Position numbers and translations under genes: made by a program. Shown in pieces: positions 16,564 to 26,171 of a stretch of 64,000 nt of DNA. This DNA is from Alphaproteobacteria bacterium. Its GTDB lineage: Bacteria; Pseudomonadota; Alphaproteobacteria; Rhizobiales; Rhizobiaceae. Location: the NCBI GenBank assembly GCA_024280375.1, contig JAJRQF010000060.1, positions 1 through 64,000 on the forward strand. The letters are read 5' to 3'. Numbering within the stretch: position 1 is the stretch's first letter; every line of letters begins with the position of its first letter. Below the pieces are notes generated by a model, which was not told where the DNA came from, made no database searches, and saw only the letters and a program-made list of their open reading frames with translations.

Positions 16564-18453
16564 ATGAATATTAATGTCAAAACTCCGGCACAGACCGTAA
16601 TCAACGGCGTCACCTGCAATGCGGATATTAGTGCTGGGCCCTATTTTGTCGACGGGTGCAACACGATTACCAAATTGTTCAAGGCGCGGTGTGAAGAGCT
16701 TGGTGATAAAACCGCCCACCGCGAAAAATATCTTGGCATCTGGCGCTCGCATTCATGGAAGGACTATTTCCTTCGGGCCAGCCGCATCGGGTTGGGTTTG
16801 GTATCTTTGGGCCTGAAACGCGGCGATGTGGTTTCCATTTTGGCAGAAGACAGCAAAGAATGGCTCTATACTGATCTTGGCATTCAATGTGTCGGCGGGG
16901 TTGCTTCCGGTGTTTATACAACGGACTCACCCAGCCAGCTTGCTTATCTGATCAACGATTCCGACAGTCGATTTCTATTCGTTGAAAATGACGAAATGCT
17001 GGATAAATATCTGGAGATCAAAGACGACGTACCTGACCTGTTGAAGGTCATCATTTATGAGCGCGACGGGTTGCATGATTTTCACGATGAAAAAGTCGTG
17101 TTTCTTGACGAGCTCTATGACCTTGGTGAAAAACTTGCCCAATCAGAACCGGATTTGTTTGACGCGGAAATTGCCAAATCAGAGCCGGAAGATATCGGCC
17201 TGCTGATTTACACATCCGGCACCACCGGCAGGCCCAAAGGGGCGATGATCAGCAATGAAAATATCATGTTTACTCTTTCATCGGTAATGCGGGTGCTGCC
17301 AAGTTTTGATGGCGATGAGCAATTGTGCTTTTTGCCGCTTTGCCATGTGCTTGAGCGTAATACATCTGCCTATACGCCGATATTTGCCAAGAGCATTGTA
17401 AACTTTGCCGAAAGCCCGGAAACAGTCTTCGATAATTTGCAAGAGGTCGCGCCGCACGTGTTTACGGCGGTTCCTCGGGTTTGGGAAAAGATTTATTCCC
17501 GCATATCCATCCTGGTGGAAGACGGCACGTCATTCGGCAAATGGAGTTTCAACAAAGCCCTTAAGACTGGTCTTGAACGGGCTGAATATCTGATTACCAA
17601 CACCGACGTACCCGCCGGGCTGGAAGCGAGGTATAAGTTTTGGGATTTTCTGGTATTGCGCAATTTGCGCCGCATGCTTGGCATGGATAACATTCGCCGT
17701 GCGACAACCGGCGCCGCACCGATTTCACCTGATCTGCTAAAGTGGTACCGGGCCATTGGCGTGAACCTGCTGGAAGGTTATGGCCAAACTGAAGGTGCGG
17801 GCATAACTGCTGTTAATTTAATTGATAAAAATAAAAATGGCACGGTGGGTCTGGCCATTCCAGGCATTGATATTCGCATTGCCGATGATGGTGAAATCCA
17901 AATGAAAGGCCCGCATGTCTTTCCCGGATACTGGAAAGCGCCGGATAAAACCCGCGATACCATGACCGATGACGGCTATCTTAAAACTGGCGATGTGGGG
18001 CAACTGGATAATGAGGGTTTTCTCAATATTACCGGGCGTTTGAAGGATATTATTATTACTGCCGGTGGCAAAAACATTACGCCATCAGAAATCGAGAATA
18101 AATTGAAGTTCTCGCCGATGATTTCGGATGCGGTGGTCATTGGCGACAAGCGCAAATACCTGACTTGCCTTGTGATGATTGATCAGGAAAATGTAGAAAA
18201 ATTTGCACAGGACCGAAGAATACCGTTCAATGACTTCGCATCACTTTGTGCCGCCGATGACGTGCAGAAAATGATTGGTACGATTGTTGAAGATGTGAAC
18301 AAGGACTTTGCCCGGGTGGAACAGATCAAGGATTTCCGCCTGATAGACATATTACTTACGGCGGAAGATGATGAACTAACCGCGACAATGAAATTGAAAA
18401 GAGGATTTGTGGAGAAAAAGCACAAGCCTTTAATCGATCAAATGTATAATTAG
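16564..18453 (+). CDS. Long-chain-type acyl-CoA synthetase in the Liv operon
   Basis: A 629-residue AMP-forming ligase. Motifs are YTSGTTGRPKGAM (phosphate loop), GYGQTEGAG, LKTGDVGQLDNEG and GRLKDIIITAGGKNITPSEIE, in the right order and spacing. It converts a carboxylic acid to its CoA thioester with ATP. Length and motifs fit the long-chain (FadD15-like) group, which often acts on fatty or cyclic acids. GGAGGTGG lies upstream of the ATG. Its place between livF and the binding-protein gene implies that the imported acid is activated directly. Confidence 0.92.
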   Translation: MNINVKTPAQTVINGVTCNADISAGPYFVDGCNTITKLFKARCEELGDKTAHREKYLGIWRSHSWKDYFLRASRIGLGLVSLGLKRGDVVSILAEDSKEWLYTDLGIQCVGGVASGVYTTDSPSQLAYLINDSDSRFLFVENDEMLDKYLEIKDDVPDLLKVIIYERDGLHDFHDEKVVFLDELYDLGEKLAQSEPDLFDAEIAKSEPEDIGLLIYTSGTTGRPKGAMISNENIMFTLSSVMRVLPSFDGDEQLCFLPLCHVLERNTSAYTPIFAKSIVNFAESPETVFDNLQEVAPHVFTAVPRVWEKIYSRISILVEDGTSFGKWSFNKALKTGLERAEYLITNTDVPAGLEARYKFWDFLVLRNLRRMLGMDNIRRATTGAAPISPDLLKWYRAIGVNLLEGYGQTEGAGITAVNLIDKNKNGTVGLAIPGIDIRIADDGEIQMKGPHVFPGYWKAPDKTRDTMTDDGYLKTGDVGQLDNEGFLNITGRLKDIIITAGGKNITPSEIENKLKFSPMISDAVVIGDKRKYLTCLVMIDQENVEKFAQDRRIPFNDFASLCAADDVQKMIGTIVEDVNKDFARVEQIKDFRLIDILLTAEDDELTATMKLKRGFVEKKHKPLIDQMYN

Positions 18454-18476
18454 AATAATCAACAGGGAGAAAAACA

Positions 18477-19637
18477 ATGAAAACACTTTCAAAACTTACA
18501 ATTGCACTGGCTGCCAGTGCCTGCTTTGTTGCAGGAGCCTACGCAGAAACCCAAGGGGTATCAGACACTGAGGTCGTGGTTGGTTCCAGCAACGATCTTT
18601 CCGGCATTTTTGCCGCATTTGGCGCGCCGGCAACCAAGGCCGCTCAGATGTATTTCGATGAGATCAACGCCAAAGGTGGCGTCCATGGCCGCAAGATCAA
18701 ATTCATCGTTGAAGACCATGCTTACAGCCTTCCAAAAGCCACTCAAGCGCTGAATAAATTGGTCAATCGCGACAAGATTTTTGCCATGCTGCTGCAACTC
18801 GGCACGCCGATGAACATTGCATCATTCAAACTGCTGGACAAGAAGAAGATCCCGAATGTCAATCCACTTTCCGCTGCACGTCAATTGCTGCAGGATCCGA
18901 TCGACTATCACTTTACCGGCGGCACCACCTATTACAGCCAGATCCGTACTGGCGTAAAATACTTCGCTGAGAACAAGAGTATCAAGAACGTTTGTGCCAT
19001 GTTTATTCCTTCAGACTTTGGTAAGGAAATTCAAGCTGGAGCTAAGGATGAAGCGGCTGCATTGGGACTAAATTATGCAGCAGAAACCACTCATAAAGGC
19101 GATGATGCCGATTTTGTTGGCTCGCTTACCAAGTTGAAAGATGCCAAATGTGATGTGGTCACGATGGCGCTTGGTGTTCGCCAAACCATCACGGCCTATG
19201 CAACCGCACGCAAAATCGGCTGGAAAGACGCAGAGTTTATCAGTGCATCAGCAGGCTTTCATTCGGTCATGGCGAAGGTTCCCGGCGGCATTACCGAAGG
19301 GCTTTACGCGGCAGCAGGTTGGACTGATCTTCTACCGCGTCTTGGTAACCCGGTTGTTGGCGCATGGTTTAAAAAATATACAGAAGCAACGGGCGAAAAA
19401 CTGCCTGGTACAGGCGCATTGCTTGGACGTTCTGGCGCAGAACTCTTTGTCCGCGCGCTGGAAGCTGCTGGTAAAGAGCTGACACCGGAGAGCTTCAAAA
19501 CCGGCATGGAAAGCCTCAATTATAGAGATGAAATTTCTGACAATCAGATCACGTTCTCTGCGACCGACCATCAGGGACCAGATAAGAACATCATCTCGGT
19601 TATCGAAAAAGGCAACTGGAAAATTGTTCAACGCTAA
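18477..19637 (+). CDS. Liv-type periplasmic substrate-binding protein
   Basis: A 386-residue type I periplasmic binding protein. A Sec signal peptide ends near residue 23 (AYA before ETQG). GSSNDLSGIFAAFG and EINAKGGVHGRKIKFIVEDHAYS are family segments. It would bind the substrate and deliver it to the LivHM permease. AGGGAGA precedes the ATG. Similarity to the aromatic-acid and amide type cluster is plausible, but the ligand is unknown. An intrinsic terminator follows. Confidence 0.92.
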   Translation: MKTLSKLTIALAASACFVAGAYAETQGVSDTEVVVGSSNDLSGIFAAFGAPATKAAQMYFDEINAKGGVHGRKIKFIVEDHAYSLPKATQALNKLVNRDKIFAMLLQLGTPMNIASFKLLDKKKIPNVNPLSAARQLLQDPIDYHFTGGTTYYSQIRTGVKYFAENKSIKNVCAMFIPSDFGKEIQAGAKDEAAALGLNYAAETTHKGDDADFVGSLTKLKDAKCDVVTMALGVRQTITAYATARKIGWKDAEFISASAGFHSVMAKVPGGITEGLYAAAGWTDLLPRLGNPVVGAWFKKYTEATGEKLPGTGALLGRSGAELFVRALEAAGKELTPESFKTGMESLNYRDEISDNQITFSATDHQGPDKNIISVIEKGNWKIVQR

Positions 19638-19661
19638 GCTTAAACCCTAGGGTTCAAACGT

Positions 19662-19690
19662 AAAGGCCGCTCAATTGGGCGGCCTTTTTT
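19662..19690 (+). terminator. Intrinsic terminator of the Liv operon
   Basis: AGGCCGC pairs with GCGGCCT around an eight-base loop, followed by six T. It lies 25 bases after the binding-protein stop codon and ends the six-gene operon. Confidence 0.9.
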
Positions 19691-19740
19691 GTGCACCTAC
19701 AGATACCATCTAAAGCATATCGCATTCAATCGTCCTCATC

Positions 19741-19911
19741 CGATACGCTTTATCTTTTTATTGTCGCATGTCTTTATTCCTAAAACCGGTGCCCACCAAC
19801 GGATCAAGTCCGAGGGCATGCTTTTAGGAGACAAGCTTTATCTATCTGTTTTCGCATGTCTTTATTCCTAAAACCGGTGCCCACTTTTAGGAGACAAGCT
19901 TTAGGCAGCAG
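19741..19911. repeat. Two tandem palindromic repeats of a rhizobial type (family C)
   Basis: Two copies of the sequence TCGCATGTCTTTATTCCTAA ... ACCGGTGCCCAC ... CTTTTAGGAGACAAGCTTTA lie head to tail (19764-19850 and 19851-19911). CCTAAAA pairs with TTTTAGG and GTCT with AGAC. Similar hairpins with an ACCGGT-containing loop are scattered through many rhizobial genomes. The first copy carries a 24-bp insertion in its loop (19797-19820) that contains a CGGATCAAGTCCG mini-hairpin also found in another repeat family here. Confidence 0.75.
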
Positions 19912-19915
19912 ATGA

Positions 19916-21943
19916 TTATGCGGATTTCGCCATCTCAATAAAGTTCTTACCAAACTCGGCGCGAAGGTATTTTTGGGTGTCGACACTGCTCAAGGGTTTG
20001 GAAAAATAGTACCCTTGGATAAATTCACATCCCATGGAGGTTAGCACACCTACCTGACCTTGAGTTTCAACGCCTTCCACAATGCAGTCGACCCGCAAGC
20101 TGCGGCACATCTCTACCATGATATCGACGATGGCACCCGCATCTTCCTCGTATTCAATATCAATGATGAAACTGCGATCGAGTTTAATTTTATCCAGTGG
20201 CAACGAGCGTACATAGGCCAGAGAAGAATGCCCCGTACCAAAATCATCGAGGGCAATTTTCACACCGAGATGTTTTAAAAGACACAGGGACTTTTTTGCC
20301 AGTTTCCGGTCGCTCATAATTGCGGTCTCGGTAACTTCAAATGTGATGCGTTTGGGATCAAACTCAGATTTTTCGACGATAGCAATCAAATTGAGAATGG
20401 CGCTAGCAGAGGTTATATCATGCATTGACAGATTAAATGACATGAACAGGTGATCGGGCCATGTTTTAGCCTCACTCAATGCCTTGCCAAGCAATGTTGC
20501 CGTTAGCCTGTTAATGGCACCACCACGTTCTGCGGAACGAATGAAAACATCCGGAGAAACAAACCCAAGCGACGGGCTTTGCCAACGGGCCAGCACTTCA
20601 AACCCTACAGTGCCGGAGTTTGACAAGGACACAATAGGTTGAAATACCAATGACATTTCAGTGTCAAAATCGGCGTCCTGCATTTTTCGGTCAATATTGC
20701 TCACGGCCTGCAAGGTCTCAGCGTGATATTTACTAAAGACAATGACATTTCCGCGTGAGTTATCCTTAGCGTGATAAAGCGCGTAATCAGCCTTCTCAAA
20801 TATTTTTTGCCCCGTATCGTCAACACTTCCCCAGCGGGCAAACCCTAGTGTGCCGCCAAGATGAATAACCAATTCATCAATAGCAAATGGAACCCGCATC
20901 GCATCTGTGATGGCTGTGCCGAACTCCAGCAGTTCTTCTTCACACAGCGAACCCTCCATCAGAACACCAAATTCATCGCCCCCTAATCTGGCAATTTTTA
21001 CGCCGTCTTTTTCAATATTTTTCAAACGCAGGCCAACTTCAACCAAAACCTGATCACCAACCAGGTGGCCGTAAACATCGTTGACCTGTTTAAATCCATC
21101 CAGATCCAATACACCAACTGCGAGCCCATAGGACTGATTTTGTGAGACCTCATCGACGAGCTCGTTCAAGTTAAAAAGAAAACTTCGACGATTTGACAGT
21201 TTGGTCAAACTGTCTTCATTGGCGAGAGCCAGATTTGATTTGCTCAGGTTTTCAACTTCACCAATTTTTGCTTCGACGATCTGCTGTTGTTTAATCATGC
21301 GAACAAAATCTTGTGAATACCTGTTTAGAACCAACGCGAATACGGTCGCAACCATGGTTAAATTTATTGCTGAAACACGGTACGAGCTGTCGCCTAAATA
21401 CATAAAATATACCACGATCGGGCCGAACATGCTTATAACAATTGTCAGTGCGGCAGATCGCAAATTCATCATACACATTGCAACCCCAAGGGTTGATGCA
21501 CTTAAAAATGCGGTTATCAGGCCGCGCATGGCAAGCGCACTATACTCAAACATGGCGAGTGCCCAAATGGAATGGGATATGCCGAGCAATATAGAGCCCC
21601 AAACAGTCGCATGTAGCCTTATCAGCGCCTGACGGTCATAGGCATCACCTTTATATTTTTCGGGAACCCTGGCAAACCAGAAGAAAAAGGCAAGGTCTCC
21701 CAGCAAAAGCACTGCCGGTAATTTAATTGTCAGAAAAATAGGAGCCTGTTCAAGATTAATAAAGGCAACGGAAATCGTGGTGATAATTGCCAAAGTGTAG
21801 AGCAGCAACGATTGTTTTACCATCGATTGATATTGCGATCGATAAAGCCCTGGATTATCCTGTTCTATACCGAACAGTTTAGAAAATATCCTCAATGAAT
21901 ACAAAGCTGCCACCACACAATTGTAAAGAACTGACATTTTCAC
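19916..21943 (-). CDS. Membrane GGDEF-EAL cyclic-di-GMP protein
   Basis: A 675-residue protein. Residues about 45-205 contain several hydrophobic helices, giving a membrane sensor region of no recognised family. The GGDEF domain has an intact GGDEF motif at 321-325, but no RxxD inhibitory site five residues before it. The EAL domain starts with EVL at 449-451, then DDFGTG at 566-571, KLD, EGVET at 623-627 and YYFSKP; these suggest an active phosphodiesterase despite A-to-V in EAL. It may both make and break cyclic di-GMP. The start may be GTG (21943) or ATG (21937). It is divergent from the ligase gene. Confidence 0.9.
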   Translation of the reverse strand: MKMSVLYNCVVAALYSLRIFSKLFGIEQDNPGLYRSQYQSMVKQSLLLYTLAIITTISVAFINLEQAPIFLTIKLPAVLLLGDLAFFFWFARVPEKYKGDAYDRQALIRLHATVWGSILLGISHSIWALAMFEYSALAMRGLITAFLSASTLGVAMCMMNLRSAALTIVISMFGPIVVYFMYLGDSSYRVSAINLTMVATVFALVLNRYSQDFVRMIKQQQIVEAKIGEVENLSKSNLALANEDSLTKLSNRRSFLFNLNELVDEVSQNQSYGLAVGVLDLDGFKQVNDVYGHLVGDQVLVEVGLRLKNIEKDGVKIARLGGDEFGVLMEGSLCEEELLEFGTAITDAMRVPFAIDELVIHLGGTLGFARWGSVDDTGQKIFEKADYALYHAKDNSRGNVIVFSKYHAETLQAVSNIDRKMQDADFDTEMSLVFQPIVSLSNSGTVGFEVLARWQSPSLGFVSPDVFIRSAERGGAINRLTATLLGKALSEAKTWPDHLFMSFNLSMHDITSASAILNLIAIVEKSEFDPKRITFEVTETAIMSDRKLAKKSLCLLKHLGVKIALDDFGTGHSSLAYVRSLPLDKIKLDRSFIIDIEYEEDAGAIVDIMVEMCRSLRVDCIVEGVETQGQVGVLTSMGCEFIQGYYFSKPLSSVDTQKYLRAEFGKNFIEMAKSA

Positions 21944-22125
21944 AGGAGTATAAAAAAACTATGAATTAATTCAATTGTGTAGCAAATTACCTCCCCCTAG
22001 GTAATGAACACTTAACACGGAACGAAAAACCTTAATCAATACGCCAGTCGAGGTTGTTAGTAATTTGTTCCTGTGCAAGGCTTGCTGACGGCTTGCCCTT
22101 AAAGCATTTCACAAGAGTTGAAAAA

Positions 22126-23667
22126 TTGAGACACCCGAGACATTTTGCAAACAGCAGCCCCAATAAGATCGCCTATCAAATGATCGGCAGCGGCAGGCGT
22201 CTCACATTCGCAGAACTTGAAAGCCGCGCCAACCAGGGGGCGCACGCCTTACGCTCGCTTGGGGTTGAACCGGGTGATCATATTGCCCTCATCATGGAAA
22301 ACCGGCTGGAATTTTTGGAAATCTGCTGGGCAGCACAGAGATCAGGCGTCATTTTTACCGCCATCAGCCGTTACCTTACTGTCGATGAGGCCACCTATAT
22401 CGCTAGCGATTGCGGGGCTAAAGTTTTCATCGCCTCGGATAAATACACAGATACGGGCGCAAAGATCTTGTCAGGTCTAAATGACAATGTGCACGGTTTG
22501 GCGGTCGGTGACCCGGTGGAAGGCCTGCAATCGTGGGAACAATTGGTAACTTCCATGCCGGATACACCAATTGAAGACGAATGCGCCGGCGTCGCCATGC
22601 TCTATTCCTCCGGTACGACCGGCAGACCCAAGGGTATTGTACGCCAATATGAGTTTGATGCGCTCGATTCCATGAGCCCGGTTTTGCTGAATGTTTGCGG
22701 CGTGATGGGCGAAATGAACCCGGCATCGATCTACCTTTCGCCCGCCCCGCTTTATCATTCCGCCCCGCTTGGGGTTGCAATGGTGGCTGCTGCCCTTGGG
22801 GCCACAACGATGATTATGGAGAAATTCGACGCGGAAGAATTGTTGGCGGCGATTGAAAAATACAAAATTACCCACACGCAAGTTGTGCCGACCATGTTTG
22901 TGCGGGTGCTCAAATTGCCGGATGAGGCCCGCGCCCGCAATGATATGTCGAGCCTCATATGTGCCATTCATGTGGCCGCCCCCTGCCCGGTTGAGATTAA
23001 ACGCCAGATGATCAAATGGTGGGGGCCGATCCTGCTCGAATATTACGCAGGCACTGAGGGCAACGGGGTGACGGCTGCCAATAGCGAAGAATGGCTTGCC
23101 CACCCCGGCACCGTCGGCAAGGCGCTGATCGGTAAAATCCGCATTTTAGATGATGACAGTAATGAGCTGCCAACCGGCCAGACCGGCGATGTTTATTTTG
23201 ATGCGGGTCTTAAATTTTCCTATCATGGTGATGCGGAAAAGACCGCCAACTCCCACACTAAAGAAGGCTGGTCGACGCTTGGCGATATTGGTTTTATGGA
23301 TGAGGATGGCTTTTTATATCTCACAGACCGACGCGCCTATACCATCATTTCCGGCGGGGTGAATATCTACCCACAGGAGAGCGAGGACCTTTTAATCACC
23401 CATCCCAAGGTGATTGATGCGGCCGTGTTTGGCGTACCGGATGAGATTTTTGGCGAGGCTGTCAAAGCCGTGGTACAACCGATGGATTTTGCCAATGCGG
23501 GTGATGCACTGGAGGCTGAATTGATTGCCTTTTGCCGCGAAAACCTTTCGGTAATCAAGGCGCCACAATCCATCGATTTTCGCAAGGAACTGCCGCGCAC
23601 GCCGACCGGCAAACTGATCAAACGACATTTGAAGGCTGAATATTGGGAGAAAAAGGGAAATATCTAA
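22126..23667 (+). CDS. AMP-forming acyl-CoA synthetase
   Basis: An AMP-binding ligase of about 513 residues. Motifs include YSSGTTGRPKGIV, YAGTEGNG, LGDIGFMDEDGFLYLTDR, SGGVNIYPQESED and the C-terminal lysine motif PRTPTGKLIKRH. It activates a carboxylic acid with ATP and CoA. Family members usually begin just before a HPxxHA-like segment, here RHPRHFANSSPNK, so the TTG at 22126 is the preferred start; TTG 22054 and ATG 22180 are alternatives and none has a strong ribosome site. The next gene overlaps its stop as TAATG. Confidence 0.85.
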   Translation: MRHPRHFANSSPNKIAYQMIGSGRRLTFAELESRANQGAHALRSLGVEPGDHIALIMENRLEFLEICWAAQRSGVIFTAISRYLTVDEATYIASDCGAKVFIASDKYTDTGAKILSGLNDNVHGLAVGDPVEGLQSWEQLVTSMPDTPIEDECAGVAMLYSSGTTGRPKGIVRQYEFDALDSMSPVLLNVCGVMGEMNPASIYLSPAPLYHSAPLGVAMVAAALGATTMIMEKFDAEELLAAIEKYKITHTQVVPTMFVRVLKLPDEARARNDMSSLICAIHVAAPCPVEIKRQMIKWWGPILLEYYAGTEGNGVTAANSEEWLAHPGTVGKALIGKIRILDDDSNELPTGQTGDVYFDAGLKFSYHGDAEKTANSHTKEGWSTLGDIGFMDEDGFLYLTDRRAYTIISGGVNIYPQESEDLLITHPKVIDAAVFGVPDEIFGEAVKAVVQPMDFANAGDALEAELIAFCRENLSVIKAPQSIDFRKELPRTPTGKLIKRHLKAEYWEKKGNI

Positions 23668-24137
23668 TGCGATTACAAGGTTCCTGTCTATGTGGTGCGG
23701 TCAAGTTTTCGCTTAACGCATCAACTCCTGTTCCCTATCTTAAATGCTATTGCACGATATGCCGTAAAACCAATGGCGGCGGCGGTTATGCAATCAACAT
23801 TGGAGGTGATGCTAAAAGTCTTGAAATTGAAGGCGAAGATGCAATCAGTATTTTTCATGCGATAATTGACGGCAAGGAAAGCCCGGCAGAACGGCGTTTT
23901 TGTTCGCGTTGCGGCACGTCCCTTTGGGTGTGGGATCCGCGCTGGCCCAATCTGGTGCACCCCTTTGCCAGCGCGATTGATACAAACCTGCCAACGCCTC
24001 CTCACTCCATTCACATCATGCTTGATTCAAAACCTGACTGGGTTGAAATTAACCAAAATGAAAACTGCTTTGCGCAATATCCAAAGGAAAGCTTAGAAGA
24101 ATGGCACAGACGGAATGGTTTACTGGACGAGGATTAG
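23667..24137 (+). CDS. GFA-domain (CENP-V/GFA) zinc protein
   Basis: A 156-residue protein of the GFA family. Zinc-ligand motifs CLCGAVKF, CYCTICRK and CSRCGTS are all present. The family was named after glutathione-dependent formaldehyde-activating enzyme, but most members have unproven functions, so a formaldehyde role should not be assumed. The ATG overlaps the stop of the ligase gene, which implies co-translation, and GGGAAA lies before it. Confidence 0.85.
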   Translation: MRLQGSCLCGAVKFSLNASTPVPYLKCYCTICRKTNGGGGYAINIGGDAKSLEIEGEDAISIFHAIIDGKESPAERRFCSRCGTSLWVWDPRWPNLVHPFASAIDTNLPTPPHSIHIMLDSKPDWVEINQNENCFAQYPKESLEEWHRRNGLLDED

Positions 24138-24333
24138 GATCTGTTCGTGCCAATTTATAGCGCCCGATTCCGGGCTGGCTTTACTCAATACAGTATCAAA
24201 ATAATCTGATGCTGCCTCAAATTCTGTTTCCGGTATCGCTCGAAGACTTGAGTTGAAATTCAATCTGTGTGTAATCTTCTAATCATTATTTCAAGTTCAA
24301 AGCCCGCATCCTGCTCTTAAGATTGAGAAAACC

Positions 24334-24852
24334 ATGCAATCTATATTCACCCGCTCCCTTATTCGCATATTACTGCCGGTTGCTTTGTTGGCCGCTCCAT
24401 TGGTTGAACCCAACACTGTATTTGCGGCCCAGGATGGCAAGGCTTTTGGCGACTGGAAGGTTAGCTGCGAAGTTATTAAGTCCACTAATCGTGAATTATG
24501 CCATATATTTCAGAGACTTAAAAAGAAAAGCGACGGCAAACAAATCATGCGAGTGGAATTGGGATATTTGAAACCCAATAGCTCACCTAGGTTGAATGTT
24601 ATTCTTCCGTTGGGAATTGCGTTGCCACCTGGCATTTCAATTCAGGTCGACGGCAATCAAACCAACCGCTTTGAGATTGAAACCTGCACCAAGGATGGCT
24701 GCCGGGCGAGTGTGGAAGTCGACCATATTTTGCTAAACGAGATGCGAATGGGCACCAAAATGAAAATTAGATTTTCGACCCTGAATCGAAAAAAGTTTAT
24801 TGTTCCAGTGTCTCTTAAGGGCTTTTCTTCAGGCAATGCCAATTTGAAATAA
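24334..24852 (+). CDS. Invasion-associated locus B (IalB) family periplasmic protein
   Basis: A 172-residue exported protein. A signal peptide ends near VFA before AQDG. The mature part starts FGDWKVSCEV, contains LPLGIALPPG and IETCTKDGCRAS, and shows the paired cysteines typical of the IalB family. Bartonella IalB is linked to erythrocyte invasion, but the family is widespread in non-pathogenic alphaproteobacteria, where its role is unclear. It stands alone; about 200 bp on its left hold no recognisable gene. Confidence 0.85.
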   Translation: MQSIFTRSLIRILLPVALLAAPLVEPNTVFAAQDGKAFGDWKVSCEVIKSTNRELCHIFQRLKKKSDGKQIMRVELGYLKPNSSPRLNVILPLGIALPPGISIQVDGNQTNRFEIETCTKDGCRASVEVDHILLNEMRMGTKMKIRFSTLNRKKFIVPVSLKGFSSGNANLK

Positions 24853-24976
24853 GCCAACCCAAATGCAACCCCCAAAGGCGTGACGAATACAATTTGGAGA
24901 TAGAATTAATATTTTCGATTGACCCAGCTCCTATCAGAATATTGGGCAAAAAAATCGGGGTATCAATATATTCCGC

Positions 24977-25972
24977 TCATCTTACAGCGAGCAATTTATC
25001 CATCTGCTTGAACAAGTTGAGAAATCCGTTCATTTCCTTGCGCAGGCGAATGATATCCTCCACTTGATCAAGCGGAAGATTAATTGATGGTAGCTCGAAA
25101 AAATCGTGGCCTTGTTCAATCAACATATAAATATGATTGTCCGAGGTGGCAAACTGAAACTGACCGCGAGCGTGCTCCTGGAGCATTGTCTTAAAAAGCT
25201 CGATTCCATCGCTTGAAAACACTTTTTCCACATAGTTTTGATCACTACAGTGAACATCATATTGCTCTTCAAGTTCGTCATCCAGTATCTTGATATGCTT
25301 GTCTTTAATACCCATCCCGAAAATGTTTGACGCGAACTTGGTAAGTGCCATGCGGTTATTTCGCACGGCTAAAGTGGGCGCTTTGTCTGCCCGTCGCTGC
25401 AACCGCACAGCCACTCCCTTGAACACGGTTACTGTACTGCTGTTTTTGCCAGAGGTTCTATACTCCAAATGCATCTCGTTAATTGCAAAACTTTGGCCTT
25501 TGATTTTGCCTTCAATCAGATCGCCCCAATCGCTCCTGTTATATTCCGGCATAATCGTTTTCGGAATTCTATATACAAACCCCTTTGTATCTGCCTCAAA
25601 CCTGAAATCATCAATATTACCAAAAACAGTCGGGAACACCAGTTTCCGTAATTGCTCCTGTAGGCGATTGACCTCGGCTGCGTTAATATTTTCACCGCGT
25701 TCAAAAAACATGCCTGCAATGAGCGCCCCAATAATGCCTGTAATAAGGGCGGTCATGATGCCAAACTGGTTATAAATGATAAGCACAGCAACCAGCCACA
25801 CACACACCAGCACCATCATTATTATACCGAGCCTTTTGCCTCCTGCATTGTATTTTTTGGCAACAATTTCCCGCTGCGCATTATAACCAGTGATTATCGC
25901 AGTAAGTTCTGTTGTGGATAGTTTTTTTTGTGTTTTTCGTATCAATGCATTGTCTCCAATAACAATCGGCAA
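24977..25972 (-). CDS. DUF3137-like membrane protein
   Basis: A protein of about 331 residues with two adjacent hydrophobic helices (roughly residues 48-67 and 71-90) flanked by cytoplasmic regions. The C-terminal half has DELEEQYDVHCSD and QFATSDNHIYMLIEQ, which match the DUF3137 family from memory. The function of the family is unknown. The start may be TTG at 25970-25972 or a TTG nine codons downstream. It is divergent from the DUF2189 gene. Confidence 0.65.
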   Translation of the reverse strand: MPIVIGDNALIRKTQKKLSTTELTAIITGYNAQREIVAKKYNAGGKRLGIIMMVLVCVWLVAVLIIYNQFGIMTALITGIIGALIAGMFFERGENINAAEVNRLQEQLRKLVFPTVFGNIDDFRFEADTKGFVYRIPKTIMPEYNRSDWGDLIEGKIKGQSFAINEMHLEYRTSGKNSSTVTVFKGVAVRLQRRADKAPTLAVRNNRMALTKFASNIFGMGIKDKHIKILDDELEEQYDVHCSDQNYVEKVFSSDGIELFKTMLQEHARGQFQFATSDNHIYMLIEQGHDFFELPSINLPLDQVEDIIRLRKEMNGFLNLFKQMDKLLAVR

Positions 25973-26171
25973 ATTGAGCGAACTGTCGCTACTTTATCGG
26001 CACTTCAATTAGAGGAATGGGTAATTATACACACCAAGGGTCTTTGAATGCGGCCTAATCCCCCTCCCCGTTGCCTAATTTCTTCTCATGTGCATAATTA
26101 TTTATATCAGGCCAATTGCAGAAGTCGATTGCCCTGAATTACAGGTTGAGTTTCGGGGAGGGAATTTTAAC

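Noticed and set aside
24130-24160. TAGGATCTGTT, resembling an element end, also seen near 29617.
   Set aside because: No matching inverted end was found within 300 bases of either position, so an element cannot be claimed.
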